Below, in pieces: positions 15,045-22,582 of a stretch of DNA of 24,783 nucleotides (position 1 is its first letter; every line of letters starts with the position of its first letter). The notes under the pieces are model-generated. The model was not told the DNA's origin. It worked only from the letters and a program-made list of their open reading frames with translations, and did no database searches. The position numbers and the translations under genes were made by a program. The DNA comes from CAZZBK01 sp964652155 (GTDB taxonomy: Bacteria > Planctomycetota > Planctomycetia > Pirellulales > PNKZ01), in the NCBI GenBank assembly GCA_964652155.1, contig CAZZBK010000089.1:1-24783 (forward strand). The letters are read 5' to 3'.

Positions 15045-16385
15045 TTACGCCGAGAACCGCAGGAACTTGATCGCCTCGAAGTCGATCACGTCCCCACCGA
15101 CCCGACGCGTCGTGTAGAACTGCACGTAGGGCTTATTCGTGAACGGATCGCGCAACGTGCGGATGCCGATCCGGTCCACGATCTGATAGCCCTGCGCGAA
15201 GTCGCCGAAGGCAATCGCGAGCGCGCCCGTCGTTGAGTAGGTCGCCATGTCTTCGAGCTCGACCACGGGATACCCGAGCAGCGTCGACGGCTGGCCAGCG
15301 GCGAGCGACGGATTCCACAGGTAATTGCCCGTGTTCGCCGTCGCGCCACCAGCGTCCTTGAGTTTGCGCGTCTCGGTCAGCGTCAGGCGATTCATCGCCC
15401 AGCGCGCGCCCTGCCGGAAATGCGGCTTGAGCTTGCCGGTCAGATCGATCAGCTTGTCGCTGCCGCCAGGGTTCGCCGGATAGGCCCCGTTCGCGCCCGT
15501 GTCGAGATGCTCAAGCACGCCCCATGCACGCGAACTGTCGGCCGTCGCCGCGGTCGTGTAGGACGCAAAGCCACGCGGCTGGCCCACACCAGTGCCGACG
15601 ACGAACGCCGTGTTCTCGCGGCGCACCATCTTGTCGGCGACCTTGTCAGCCAACCACTGCTCGACGTTGATCGACGCGTCATCGAGCAGTTTTTGCGTGG
15701 TGCCGGGATTCTCATACTGCTCGTGGATCTCGATCTGCCACTTGCCGAGCTGTGGCGTGGTCGTGGTTGACCGCGAGCCAATCTCCGACACCCAACCGCC
15801 GCCGCTCGCCTCGTCGATGTCGCGCAGCCCTTCGAGCTTGTCGGTGCCGATGGTCTGCACGGACACGATCGGCCGAAGGGGCGACGTGTCATAGAGCCGC
15901 GTGACGATGCGACCACTCACGTCCGGCGTCACGAGATAGCCGCCATCCGGATCGGAGCCGACCGACATCGCGCGCTGTTCCACAGCGTTCGGGCCGCGGC
16001 GCAGCCACAGCCGGAAGTTGTCCGCATACGCGCGGAACTCATCGGCGGCGACGATGGCCGGCATCTGCACGCCGCGCGCGGTCGAATCCGAGCGTAGTTC
16101 GAAGTTGAATCGCTCCACGCGTGAGCGCGTCTCGGTGTCACCAGCCGCAGGACCAGACGACGCGAGCCGGTTCACGACCGCCTCGACCTGAGCGAACTTC
16201 GTCACGATGGCGTCGTGCTTCGCGATGTCCTCGTTGATCTTGTCGAGCTTCGACTGAAGCAGCGGATCGGCTGCGCCCTTCGCCTCGATCTCCTTGAGCC
16301 GATGATCGTTCGTGCGCTTGAACTCCGCGAACGCGGTATTCAGCGCGTCAACGGCGGCCTTAGCTTCCAGCATCGTCGGTTCCAT
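15045..16385 (-). CDS. Major capsid protein, HK97 fold with N-terminal delta domain (446 aa)
   Basis: ATG 16385 is preceded by CAGGAG. Residues 1-75 are a charged coiled coil (EAKAAVDALNTAFAEFKRTN, then EIEAKGAADPLLQSKLDKIN), the scaffold-like delta domain that the protease removes in HK97-type heads. From about residue 110 the capsid domain begins: RAMSVGSDPDGGYLVTPDVS (about 140-160), IVTRLYDTSPLRPIVSVQTI, then QWLADKVADKMVRRENTAFV, GVGQPRGF, and the C-terminal AFGDFAQGYQIVDRIGIRTL plus YVQFYTTRRVGGDVIDFEAI. These are standard HK97-fold landmarks. The protease gene next door fits this maturation route. Confidence 0.95.
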   Translation of the reverse strand: MEPTMLEAKAAVDALNTAFAEFKRTNDHRLKEIEAKGAADPLLQSKLDKINEDIAKHDAIVTKFAQVEAVVNRLASSGPAAGDTETRSRVERFNFELRSDSTARGVQMPAIVAADEFRAYADNFRLWLRRGPNAVEQRAMSVGSDPDGGYLVTPDVSGRIVTRLYDTSPLRPIVSVQTIGTDKLEGLRDIDEASGGGWVSEIGSRSTTTTPQLGKWQIEIHEQYENPGTTQKLLDDASINVEQWLADKVADKMVRRENTAFVVGTGVGQPRGFASYTTAATADSSRAWGVLEHLDTGANGAYPANPGGSDKLIDLTGKLKPHFRQGARWAMNRLTLTETRKLKDAGGATANTGNYLWNPSLAAGQPSTLLGYPVVELEDMATYSTTGALAIAFGDFAQGYQIVDRIGIRTLRDPFTNKPYVQFYTTRRVGGDVIDFEAIKFLRFSA

Positions 16386-16388
16386 GTC

Positions 16389-17096
16389 TCACACTCCTGA
16401 AAGGATGGCCGCGGCCGCTTGACGGGCCGAGGCGATGAAGTCCCCGCAGGCGTCACTAGGTGGCACGGATCCCCCGCGCTTCAACTGGCGAAAGCCTTTC
16501 GAGATGATGGTTTCCACTTCGCGCGCGGAGAATCCGCCCGCCTTCGCGAGCCAGCGTTCGAACTCTCGTTCACTCGGCAGATCCCCTGCGGAGCGCACGT
16601 CGGTCACGCGGGCCGGATCGTTGGCGGGAAACGTCACCAACGACACTTCGAACAGTTGCACGTCGGTCAGCGTGCGGATGCCCGTGGTCTCGTCCATCTT
16701 CGATTTCCGCGTGCGGAAGCCGATGGAGAGACCGTCGAGCTCGCCTTCACGCATCGCCGCGTAGGTCGCCTTGACACGGTCGGTGCCCACATCGAAGAGA
16801 CGCCCGCGCATGAACAATCCGTGATCGTCCTCGCGCATCTCTTCCCACTTCCCAATCGGCACCATGTCATCCGCGGCGCCGCCGAAGAATCCGCCGCCGC
16901 CGTGCTGGAGCAGGAGCTTCGGAAGTTTCTTGAGCGCCTTCCATTCCTTGAGCGTCGACTTAAATGCGCCCTTCGCGATGGTGTCGCCGTAGCTGTCGAT
17001 GGTGTCGAACACGGACCCATAGCCAGTGAACGTCATCGGCTCGTCGCTCTCGGCCGACTTCACCTCGAACGGCACGAACATCGATTCGGTTCTCAT
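16389..17096 (-). CDS. HK97-type prohead protease (235 aa)
   Basis: The ATG overlaps the portal gene's stop (ATGA). MTFTGYGSVFDTIDSYGDTI (residues 21-40) is the family's N-terminal signature, with the later landmarks LLLQHGG (H65), ELDGLSIGFRTR (S124) and LFEVSLVTFPAND (E150), which together hold the likely Ser-His catalytic residues and the acidic third member. The protease removes the delta domain from capsid subunits, and itself, during head maturation. The C-terminal 60 residues (REFERWLAKAGGFSAREVET) are the removable tail. Order portal-protease-capsid is standard. Confidence 0.93.
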   Translation of the reverse strand: MRTESMFVPFEVKSAESDEPMTFTGYGSVFDTIDSYGDTIAKGAFKSTLKEWKALKKLPKLLLQHGGGGFFGGAADDMVPIGKWEEMREDDHGLFMRGRLFDVGTDRVKATYAAMREGELDGLSIGFRTRKSKMDETTGIRTLTDVQLFEVSLVTFPANDPARVTDVRSAGDLPSEREFERWLAKAGGFSAREVETIISKGFRQLKRGGSVPPSDACGDFIASARQAAAAILSGV

Positions 17097-18340
17097 GCCG
17101 TGTCTCCTTGCTTCGCCGGCCCAGCGGGCGTGAATCCGAGCGGCACGAGGTTCGACGGCTGGAGGTAGACGTCGCCGTCCTGGCCGATGCCGTTGAGGTC
17201 TTCTAGCGCACGCACGTCGTTGGCCGAGAGCGCGCCCATCTGCCGCATCTGCCAGTAGTAAGTGGCACGGCTCGCCGCATCCCCGCGCATGAAGCCTTGC
17301 GTGTAGAACTTCAGGCCGAACCGCTCTGGATTCACAAACAGCGACCGCGCGTAGCGATGTTCCAGGTTGACAAGAATCGGCAGCAACGCATGGCGGAAAT
17401 AGCCGATGGTTTGCTGCTCAATCCCTGTGCCCCATGAGGTCGACTTCTCGGTGTCGCCGATCATGTGCGGCGGCACGTGGAACAGCCCGCAAATTTCTCC
17501 GCGCGTGAACTGCCGCGTCTCGAGGAACTGCGCGTCTTCGGCCGTGACTGACAGCGTCTCGATCTCCATACCCTCTTCGAGCACGGCGACCATCGACTGA
17601 TCGGACCCGCCGCCGTAGTTCGCGGCCCAGCTCTTTTCAAGGTTCGCTGAGCCCTTGCCGAGCGCTTTGGGGTGGCGCAGCACCACACGCGGGACGCCGC
17701 CGCCTGACCAGAATCGAGAGGCGTGGTTCTGTGTAGCGAGCGCCACCCCAAACGTTTCCCGCGCATCGCCGAGCACCGACCGCCCTGTCACGCCATCACT
17801 GGAGAGCCCGCGCACATGCAGCACGGAGTCCTGTGTGAACGTGTAGGTGCGGCCAGCGTTGGCCGGCGTCCACGTATACGTGAGCGCCAGATTCGGATGC
17901 GTAGCCTGCGACACAGTCACTTGATCCGGGTGCATCGGGATCAGCTCGGAAATCTGATCGCTGCCGTTGGCGATGGCTGAGCGCACGACGACGCTGTAAC
18001 TGTTGCCGCGGAGAAGCACATGCGTGAGCGACTGCGACAGAAACTCGGGCCACGTCTGCCAGCTATTCGGGCGCGTCAAGAGCCGGCGAACGGGATGCGT
18101 CGTCGCCGGGCGTCGTTCTCGCTCGCTCACGCGTTCGATCACATCCACAGGCAGACTCGCCACATCACGCGCAATCAGGTCGACGCACGACTTGACCGCA
18201 GCAATCTGCAGCGCGGTCGTTTCGGACACATCGACACCCGCGAGGCTGCGATGCCCTCGCGTCAAGAGTTGATACAGCTCGTGTGACGAGCCCACAGATC
18301 GCCGCTCGACTTCGAACAGCGACCGAAGCGGATTCCTCAT
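17093..18340 (-). CDS. Portal protein, HK97 family (415 aa)
   Basis: The N-terminal SETTALQIAAVKSCVDLIAR (about residues 39-58), then VASLPVDVIER, HPVRRLLTRPNSWQTWPEF and LLRGNSYSVVVR, are typical HK97-family portal landmarks. In the second half QFTRGEICGLFHVPPHMIGD is the familiar [RK]-x-E-I-[CA]-x-[LA]-F-x-V-P-P-x-x-[LM] block, and WGTGIEQQTIGYFRHALLPI follows. The portal forms the 12-subunit ring through which DNA enters and leaves the head. The ATG overlaps the stop of the 47-aa membrane-protein gene (ATGA). Length is normal. Confidence 0.95.
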   Translation of the reverse strand: MRNPLRSLFEVERRSVGSSHELYQLLTRGHRSLAGVDVSETTALQIAAVKSCVDLIARDVASLPVDVIERVSERERRPATTHPVRRLLTRPNSWQTWPEFLSQSLTHVLLRGNSYSVVVRSAIANGSDQISELIPMHPDQVTVSQATHPNLALTYTWTPANAGRTYTFTQDSVLHVRGLSSDGVTGRSVLGDARETFGVALATQNHASRFWSGGGVPRVVLRHPKALGKGSANLEKSWAANYGGGSDQSMVAVLEEGMEIETLSVTAEDAQFLETRQFTRGEICGLFHVPPHMIGDTEKSTSWGTGIEQQTIGYFRHALLPILVNLEHRYARSLFVNPERFGLKFYTQGFMRGDAASRATYYWQMRQMGALSANDVRALEDLNGIGQDGDVYLQPSNLVPLGFTPAGPAKQGDTA

Positions 18341-18480
18341 GCACGGCGCCGACGCACGTCAAGGCCACCAGCCGCCATCAGCAGCCCCCCAGCCACCAGA
18401 CACGCCGCCCCGGCTCCAGAGAGCAGATACACGCCGAGCGTGATCAGCGCGAAGCCGAGAACCAGGCAGACATCTGCCAC
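18337..18480 (-). CDS. Small two-helix membrane protein upstream of portal (47 aa)
   Basis: A hand-read ORF with a GTG start at 18480; its TGA overlaps the portal ATG (ATGA). The product is almost wholly hydrophobic: residues 5-20 (CLVLGFALITLGVYLL) and 25-40 (ACLVAGGLLMAAGGL) form two predicted membrane helices joined by a short Ser/Gly turn, with a basic RRRR tail at 43-46. Short hydrophobic ORFs between terminase and portal are common in siphophages but have no agreed function. The overlap with the portal start and the clean helix pattern argue that it is real. Confidence 0.6.
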   Translation of the reverse strand: MADVCLVLGFALITLGVYLLSGAGAACLVAGGLLMAAGGLDVRRRRA

Positions 18481-18496
18481 GACACCCTAGAGTGTC
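18481..18496. repeat. Near-perfect 16-bp palindrome before the 47-aa gene
   Basis: gacaccctagagtgtc is an inverted repeat of two 8-base halves with one mismatch. It lies in the short gap between the HTH gene's stop and the GTG start of the small membrane protein. It could be a protein-binding site or an mRNA hairpin near the start codon. Confidence 0.4.
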
Positions 18497-18503
18497 GGTC
18501 CGG

Positions 18504-18731
18504 CTACCGCCGCGTCACAACGCAAGATGTTGGGGTTTGTCTCTCGACGGGCAGGGATGGTTGCCCGAGGGCGCCGGCCACCGCGAGCATGACATCGGCG
18601 CGCACATTTCGCGGCCTCGGACCCAGCACGCGCGCCACGGTGTTTTCTGCATAGCCGGCATGGGCGGCAATCTCGGCGATGGTGCGACCGCTCATAAGGT
18701 AGGCGGCGCGGAGCTGCTGGTAAGCCGTCAT
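18504..18731 (-). CDS. Small HTH transcriptional regulator (75 aa)
   Basis: The start is ATG 18731 (MTAYQQLRAAYLMSGRTIAE), since the ten codons upstream lie within the operator repeat. Residues 16-36 (RTIAEIAAHAGYAENTVARV) form a helix-turn-helix of the Cro/XRE or LacI-like type, with a turn at HAGYAE and a recognition helix at NTVARVL; residues 42-57 make one more helix. The tail of about 18 residues is polar. A DNA-binding regulator between terminase and portal is unusual, and a perfect inverted repeat just upstream suggests that it controls its own promoter. Whether it governs the late operon is unknown. Confidence 0.7.
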   Translation of the reverse strand: MTAYQQLRAAYLMSGRTIAEIAAHAGYAENTVARVLGPRPRNVRADVMLAVAGALGQPSLPVERQTPTSCVVTRR

Positions 18732-18741
18732 GGCTTTTGAT

Positions 18742-18768
18742 ATGACTGGTATTCTCCGCACCAGTCAT
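18742..18768. promoter_or_regulatory. Operator-like inverted repeat upstream of the HTH gene
   Basis: Perfect 9-bp arms atgactggt (18742-18750) and accagtcat (18760-18768) flank a 9-bp spacer, so the half-site centres are 18 bp apart, a little under two helical turns. The repeat begins 11 bp before the HTH start codon, as expected for an autoregulatory operator. The remaining gap up to the terminase stop also holds gaacga/tcgttc arms (18865-18870, 18876-18881). No strong sigma-70 promoter stands out. Confidence 0.6.
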
Positions 18769-18930
18769 CACTGCGCGTCACTGGCCATTCTCGTCGCTCG
18801 TATATTTCACCAACTCGGCGGAGAGAGAGACTCGGAGACGATCTTCGACACTCTCGACTATACCGAACGAATCCGTCGTTCAGCCTGTCGTCTGAGTCTG
18901 CAGCGTTCCAGAAACGACATACTAAGCAAC

Positions 18931-20697
18931 TCACATCCCGCCTCCGAATGTGATGAGCCCGCGCGTCTCATACACAGACCGGGCCTCACGCGCCCGTGCC
19001 ACCATCGCGTAATGAATCAGGTTCGTTACCGCGACGATCCCGTCAATCTTCTCGGGCGCTTTCTCTTTCGCCCACCGCTTCTCGCCCTTGGTCCCGGTCA
19101 GGAGCACGGCATTCGACGCCATCCACGCGAGCAGCCGATTGTTCCCGTGCCGCAGTTCGCCGGCCTTCACTAGCTCGAGAAACCGCTTAATCGCCTCATG
19201 GAGCGAGAATCCCTGCCGCGTCGGCACCATGTCAATCCCGTGGCCCAGCAGCACTTGGGCGGTTTCCTTCGCCGAATACGGATCGTAGGCAATCGCGCCA
19301 ATGCCGTCCCGCTCGCAGTCCTCCAGAATCCGCGCGCGCACCGTCTCATAATCGGTGACTTCGCCCTCGGTCAGCTCGAGCAGGCCAGCCCTTTGCCACT
19401 CCTGATACGGCCGGTTTGGGAACCGTTCTAGCGCCGACGCGGGCGCGAAGCATCGCACCTTGACGGCGAGCGACCCATCCGGCAATTCCCATCCGCGCGC
19501 CCACGCCGTGAGGTCGTCGGAGTCGCCCATGTCGAGCCCGCCGTAACACGGAAGCCCCGCGAGCTCGGCGTCGGACGGCATCGGCTGACACGCCGCCCAG
19601 CGCCCCATATCAATGGCCCGGTCCTGCGCCGCCGTCCAGACGCAGAACGCGAAGCGTAACAGGTCCGACACCGCGGACGGCATCCCCTTCGCCTGATGCA
19701 CGAGCTTCCGCATGTAGTCCCAGTGGACCGACACGCCAAGGTTGGGATGCGCCTTGAGCCAGTGCTGGCCCTCGACGTCCCAGCGGTCGCAGTTTGGGCA
19801 CTCGGTATCCGGAAACCACTTGCCGGCCGCGACGCACGACGAGCACGGATCAAGCCCGCAGACGTAGGCGAACCAGTCATCCGCTTCGACGGTGCCATCG
19901 AGCACACGCCGCGAGTATTCGTGATGCGCCCAGCACACCGAGGTCCGGTCGAACCCGCTGTTCGTCGGCTCCATGATGAGCGCGTTCGGCTGGCCCTTCG
20001 TCCCCTTACGCATCTTGTTGACGACGGTGGCGTCTCGCTGCTCATGCACCTCGTCAAGCACGGCGCCCGTCACGCGCTTGCCGTCGAGCCCGCGCCGCTC
20101 GCTCGAGATGGCGCGGATAAACGAGCCCGTCGACGGCATCGCGAGGTTGTTGATCGTGGGCAGGAACAGCGGCCGCAGATGCGGAGACGCGGCCACCATC
20201 TTCTCGACGTCTGAGAACGCGATCTTGGCCTGGTCCTTCGCGGTCGCGGCGCAGTAGAACTGCCCACCGACCACGCCATCCGCCACGCATCGGTAGAGCA
20301 GGAGCCCGGCGCATAGGGGTGACTTGCCGGTGCCCTTCGCCGTCTCGATATAGGCCGTCAGGAACCGCCGCCGACGCTTGCTCCCCGTGATGCGCCACCA
20401 GCCCATCAACGCGCCGACAATGAACTGCTGCCACGGCTGCAACGCAAAAGGCGTGCCGTCATGCGCGTCCGTCGCCTCGTCCTCGTCGTCGTTCGCGTCG
20501 ACACGTTCCGGGAGGCACAGCACCTCAGCGAAGAAGTCGATCACGCGCTCGGACTCGTCGACGTCCCACATGAGCCCACGCGCCGGCCCGATCTCCAAGT
20601 CGCGCAAGTGCCGCGCGCACGCCTGCGTCACGAGCCGGTTGGCGACCACACTGCCAGCGACAACAGCGCGCGCGTAGGCCGTGGAGCGGTCAGTCAC
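18931..20697 (-). CDS. terL: Terminase large subunit (588 aa)
   Basis: The GTG start at 20697 overlaps the stop of the small gene upstream (GTGA). This is the packaging motor: Walker A ETAKGTGKS at residues 118-126, Walker B VLDEVHE at 213-219 with D215 and E216, and the nuclease half with D389 (GGLDMGDSDD), D472 (YDPYSAKE) and D552 (EKIDGIVAVT), the expected acidic triad. It resembles HK97-type (Terminase_1) large subunits. Residues 280-303 contain C285-x2-C288 and C300-x2-C303, a likely zinc ribbon between the ATPase and nuclease domains. The transposon lies 134 bp upstream, so transcription from the terS promoter may no longer reach this gene normally. Confidence 0.95.
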   Translation of the reverse strand: MTDRSTAYARAVVAGSVVANRLVTQACARHLRDLEIGPARGLMWDVDESERVIDFFAEVLCLPERVDANDDEDEATDAHDGTPFALQPWQQFIVGALMGWWRITGSKRRRRFLTAYIETAKGTGKSPLCAGLLLYRCVADGVVGGQFYCAATAKDQAKIAFSDVEKMVAASPHLRPLFLPTINNLAMPSTGSFIRAISSERRGLDGKRVTGAVLDEVHEQRDATVVNKMRKGTKGQPNALIMEPTNSGFDRTSVCWAHHEYSRRVLDGTVEADDWFAYVCGLDPCSSCVAAGKWFPDTECPNCDRWDVEGQHWLKAHPNLGVSVHWDYMRKLVHQAKGMPSAVSDLLRFAFCVWTAAQDRAIDMGRWAACQPMPSDAELAGLPCYGGLDMGDSDDLTAWARGWELPDGSLAVKVRCFAPASALERFPNRPYQEWQRAGLLELTEGEVTDYETVRARILEDCERDGIGAIAYDPYSAKETAQVLLGHGIDMVPTRQGFSLHEAIKRFLELVKAGELRHGNNRLLAWMASNAVLLTGTKGEKRWAKEKAPEKIDGIVAVTNLIHYAMVARAREARSVYETRGLITFGGGM

Positions 20698-20822
20698 GAT
20701 GCAGATCGCCTCACCTGCTCAGCCGACGCTATCGCCGCAGCGAATTTGATCACAAGCGACACGGCATCTTCTAGCGTGATGCCAAGAATCTGGCTCAGCC
20801 GCACCGCTGTGGCAATCATCTG
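20694..20822 (-). pseudogene. 3' part of a 55-aa gene split by the transposon
   Basis: These 43 codons (42 aa plus TGA) continue the ORF begun at 24205 on the other side of the element: QMIATAVRLSQILGITLEDA, then VSLVIKFAAAIASAEQVRRS. They are a largely helical Ala/Val/Ile-rich segment. The stop overlaps the terL GTG as GTGA, so in the intact operon this gene coupled terS to terL. An internal ATG at 20819 could restart a 41-aa remnant, but no good ribosome binding site precedes it. The function is unknown. Confidence 0.8.
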
Positions 20823-20830
20823 CGCGGTTG
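20823..20830. repeat. Target-site duplication, left copy
   Basis: cgcggttg, identical to 24167-24174 and directly outside the left terminal repeat. An eight-base duplication is within the range reported for IS1-family elements (8-11 bp). Confidence 0.9.
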
Positions 20831-20846
20831 GGTAGTGGGTCAGTTT
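20831..20846. repeat. Terminal inverted repeat, left
   Basis: ggtagtgggtcagttt, the exact reverse complement of the right end. The final codons and TGA stop of the NYN gene lie inside it. Confidence 0.93.
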
Positions 20847-21499
20847 AAAGAGCCGCCCGGCCTACCTGGCTTCTGCCGGTAGTCGTACGAGTCGACGCAG
20901 GCGTCGTAGGTGGCTCGATCGAACTGAACCCAATCCGTGTTGTTGATCCCGCGCTGGTTCTGGCAGCCGGGAGCGAACGGATAGGCACAGGCAGCCTTGA
21001 TCCAACGATTCTGCTCCCTGGCTATCACGCGGACCTCGTCGGCCACTTCAGACAGATCTTGGTCTTGGCTGAACACCACGGCGACATCGTACGCGCCGCG
21101 GTGTGCCAGTCGAATAATGTCGATTGCGAGCCGAACGTCGATGCCCTTCTCTTCGCCGACGCGAGTGGTGAGGGTTGTACCCCCAGCAAGCTTGATTTTC
21201 TTGTCGCGGTAGCGCAAGGCGCGGCTGTAGACGTTCACGCCTTGTCGACGAATCGCCAGTAGTTTTCTCGTCCAAAAGTGATTCCACACCGCGTCGTCGG
21301 CCGCGTCCGGAAAGCCGGTGTAGAACCGAACCTCGCTCACGTGCCAACCGCGGAGCCTGCAAACCGCGTGAGCCAGCTTCATCACGTCGTAGTTCGGGTG
21401 TCCGTACCCGAAGGTCTCGCGTACACAGTGATACAGGTTCTGACCGTCGATGAACACGACGGCTCGTTTCGTTGGCGGCTCTTGAGCGGATGGGGGCAT
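20840..21499 (-). CDS. NYN-domain protein, predicted ribonuclease (219 aa)
   Basis: I start at ATG 21499 with GGAA upstream; 24 more codons are open but would translate a hairpin. The fold is the PIN-like NYN (LabA/DUF88) type: AVVFIDGQNLY at residues 13-23 with D18, EEKGIDVRLAIDIIRL at 116-131 with D121 and D127, and YDVAVVFSQDQDLSEVADEV at 137-156 with D146 and D148. These acidic residues normally bind the metal that cuts RNA, so the enzyme looks active. The canonical SGDSDF is replaced by SQDQDL. The C-terminal 60 residues are family-specific. Its stop lies inside the left terminal repeat, so transcription can run out of the element into terL. It may degrade RNA in defence or regulation; the target is unknown. 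Confidence 0.85.
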   Translation of the reverse strand: MPPSAQEPPTKRAVVFIDGQNLYHCVRETFGYGHPNYDVMKLAHAVCRLRGWHVSEVRFYTGFPDAADDAVWNHFWTRKLLAIRRQGVNVYSRALRYRDKKIKLAGGTTLTTRVGEEKGIDVRLAIDIIRLAHRGAYDVAVVFSQDQDLSEVADEVRVIAREQNRWIKAACAYPFAPGCQNQRGINNTDWVQFDRATYDACVDSYDYRQKPGRPGGSLN

Positions 21500-21513
21500 C
21501 GCGTTCCGCGTAC

Positions 21514-21538
21514 AAAAAATAACCCCGCCGGGGCCTTG
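21514..21538 (-). terminator. Hairpin with U-run between transposase and NYN gene
   Basis: On the minus strand, ggccccggcggggtt followed by A and six Ts: four G-C pairs, two possible G-U pairs and a 3-base loop. This resembles a short intrinsic terminator for the transposase transcript. The NYN ATG follows 15 bases later, so that gene would need readthrough or its own signals. The rest of the 159-bp gap holds a perfect palindrome caactagttg near 21558 and arms ccacacc/ggtgtgg at 21630-21636 and 21647-21653. Confidence 0.4.
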
Positions 21539-21658
21539 CGGCATGTCCGACGGGGACCAACTAGTTGTCAACTATCGCTGAAATACCTGTCAGTGACAAG
21601 GCCCAACCTGTTGTGGCACATCTGCGAGACCACACCATGTGGCGAAGGTGTGGCAAAA

Positions 21659-22492
21659 CTACGCAAGAAGGCCAACGATTTCCTCGACCGTCCAGACGTG
21701 GGCTGAAACGCCAGCCGCCATCGCAGGCGTCACGCGCAACGTCTGGTGAACGCGACCGAAGTTGTACCACATGAAGTAGAGGGCCACGGCCGCTGTGTGG
21801 TTCTCCAGCTTCTTGCTGAAGGCGTTCGTCAGCCGCGTGAAGCGACGCATGCTCATGCGCATCGTGAGGTTCTGGCGCTCGACGTAGGACGTCGAGACGT
21901 GCTTGGGGTCCGGTGAGCCCGTGACGACCTTCGACTCGCAGCCCAGGCACACGGGCGGGCTGTAGCGGCGTTCTGCGTTCGGATCCACGCCGTAGAGCTT
22001 CGTGAGCGTCGCGTAGTCGATGTCCGCGCCGAAGGCTTCCTCGACCGCCGAGAGGTACGGTTTGTGGCCGTCCGTCGTGAGCTGGACGCGATGCGTCATG
22101 CGAGCGGCGACGTCCTGCATGAATTCGTAGGCCGCGCCAGCGTCCCGCGTCGAGACGAGCCACGCCGGAATCAGCTTCGTCTCGGCGTCGATGCACGTCC
22201 ACGTCCACACGGAGCCGATGCCGAATTTGCCCTGCTTCTCGGCCGGCACGTTCTTGTCCTTCGCGCCGACGAACGACCAGATCTCATCGCACTGAAGACG
22301 ACGGCACGACAGATTGCGCAGGTGCTCGTCCTGGTAGCGAGCGCACGCCTCGCCAAGCTCGACAAGCAGCTTCGCGATTGTGTTCTTCGCAACGCCGGTC
22401 ATGCGGACCGTCGAGCGGACGCTGTTGCCCTCCACGAGCGCCGCCACTACCGCCACACGCTTGGCCGTCGTCAACCGGTTCATACTGACCAT
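21659..22492 (-). CDS. IS1-family single-ORF transposase (277 aa)
   Basis: A complete DDE transposase of the long, single-frame IS1 type. Residues 5-50 form an HTH (VEGNSVRSTVRMTGVAKNTI). The catalytic residues are D69 in LQCDEIWSFVGAKDK, D141 in VQLTTDGHKPYL and E205 in SYVERQNLTMRMSMRRFTRL, followed by NAFSKKLENH and MWYNFGRVHQTLR. IS1 InsB shares the DE-x-W, TDG and ER-x-NL blocks. ATG 22483 (MNRLTTAK) is an equally possible start; neither has a strong ribosome binding site. There is no frameshift, so transposition need not depend on frameshifting as in classical IS1. Confidence 0.92.
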   Translation of the reverse strand: MVSMNRLTTAKRVAVVAALVEGNSVRSTVRMTGVAKNTIAKLLVELGEACARYQDEHLRNLSCRRLQCDEIWSFVGAKDKNVPAEKQGKFGIGSVWTWTCIDAETKLIPAWLVSTRDAGAAYEFMQDVAARMTHRVQLTTDGHKPYLSAVEEAFGADIDYATLTKLYGVDPNAERRYSPPVCLGCESKVVTGSPDPKHVSTSYVERQNLTMRMSMRRFTRLTNAFSKKLENHTAAVALYFMWYNFGRVHQTLRVTPAMAAGVSAHVWTVEEIVGLLA

Positions 22493-22582
22493 TATGCTTG
22501 ACTAAGCTAGGTGCTGTCAAGACGTTAAAGCGTAAACTTTAGGTTCTTGTTACTGAGTTTTAGATACAATACAGCCATCGCT
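22493..22582. promoter_or_regulatory. Divergent promoter region of transposase and ATPase
   Basis: A 90-bp gap, visibly richer in A/T than the surrounding genes. On the plus strand TACAAT at 22565-22570 is a good -10 box, 12 bases before the ATPase ATG, but no good -35 is correctly spaced. Arms taaag (22526-22530) and cttta (22537-22541) form a small inverted repeat that could be an operator for either gene. Confidence 0.35.

Noticed and set aside
16419..17168. Plus-strand ORF of 249 codons
   Set aside because: It is antisense to the prohead protease and is an open frame caused by high GC; the protease has clear catalytic motifs.
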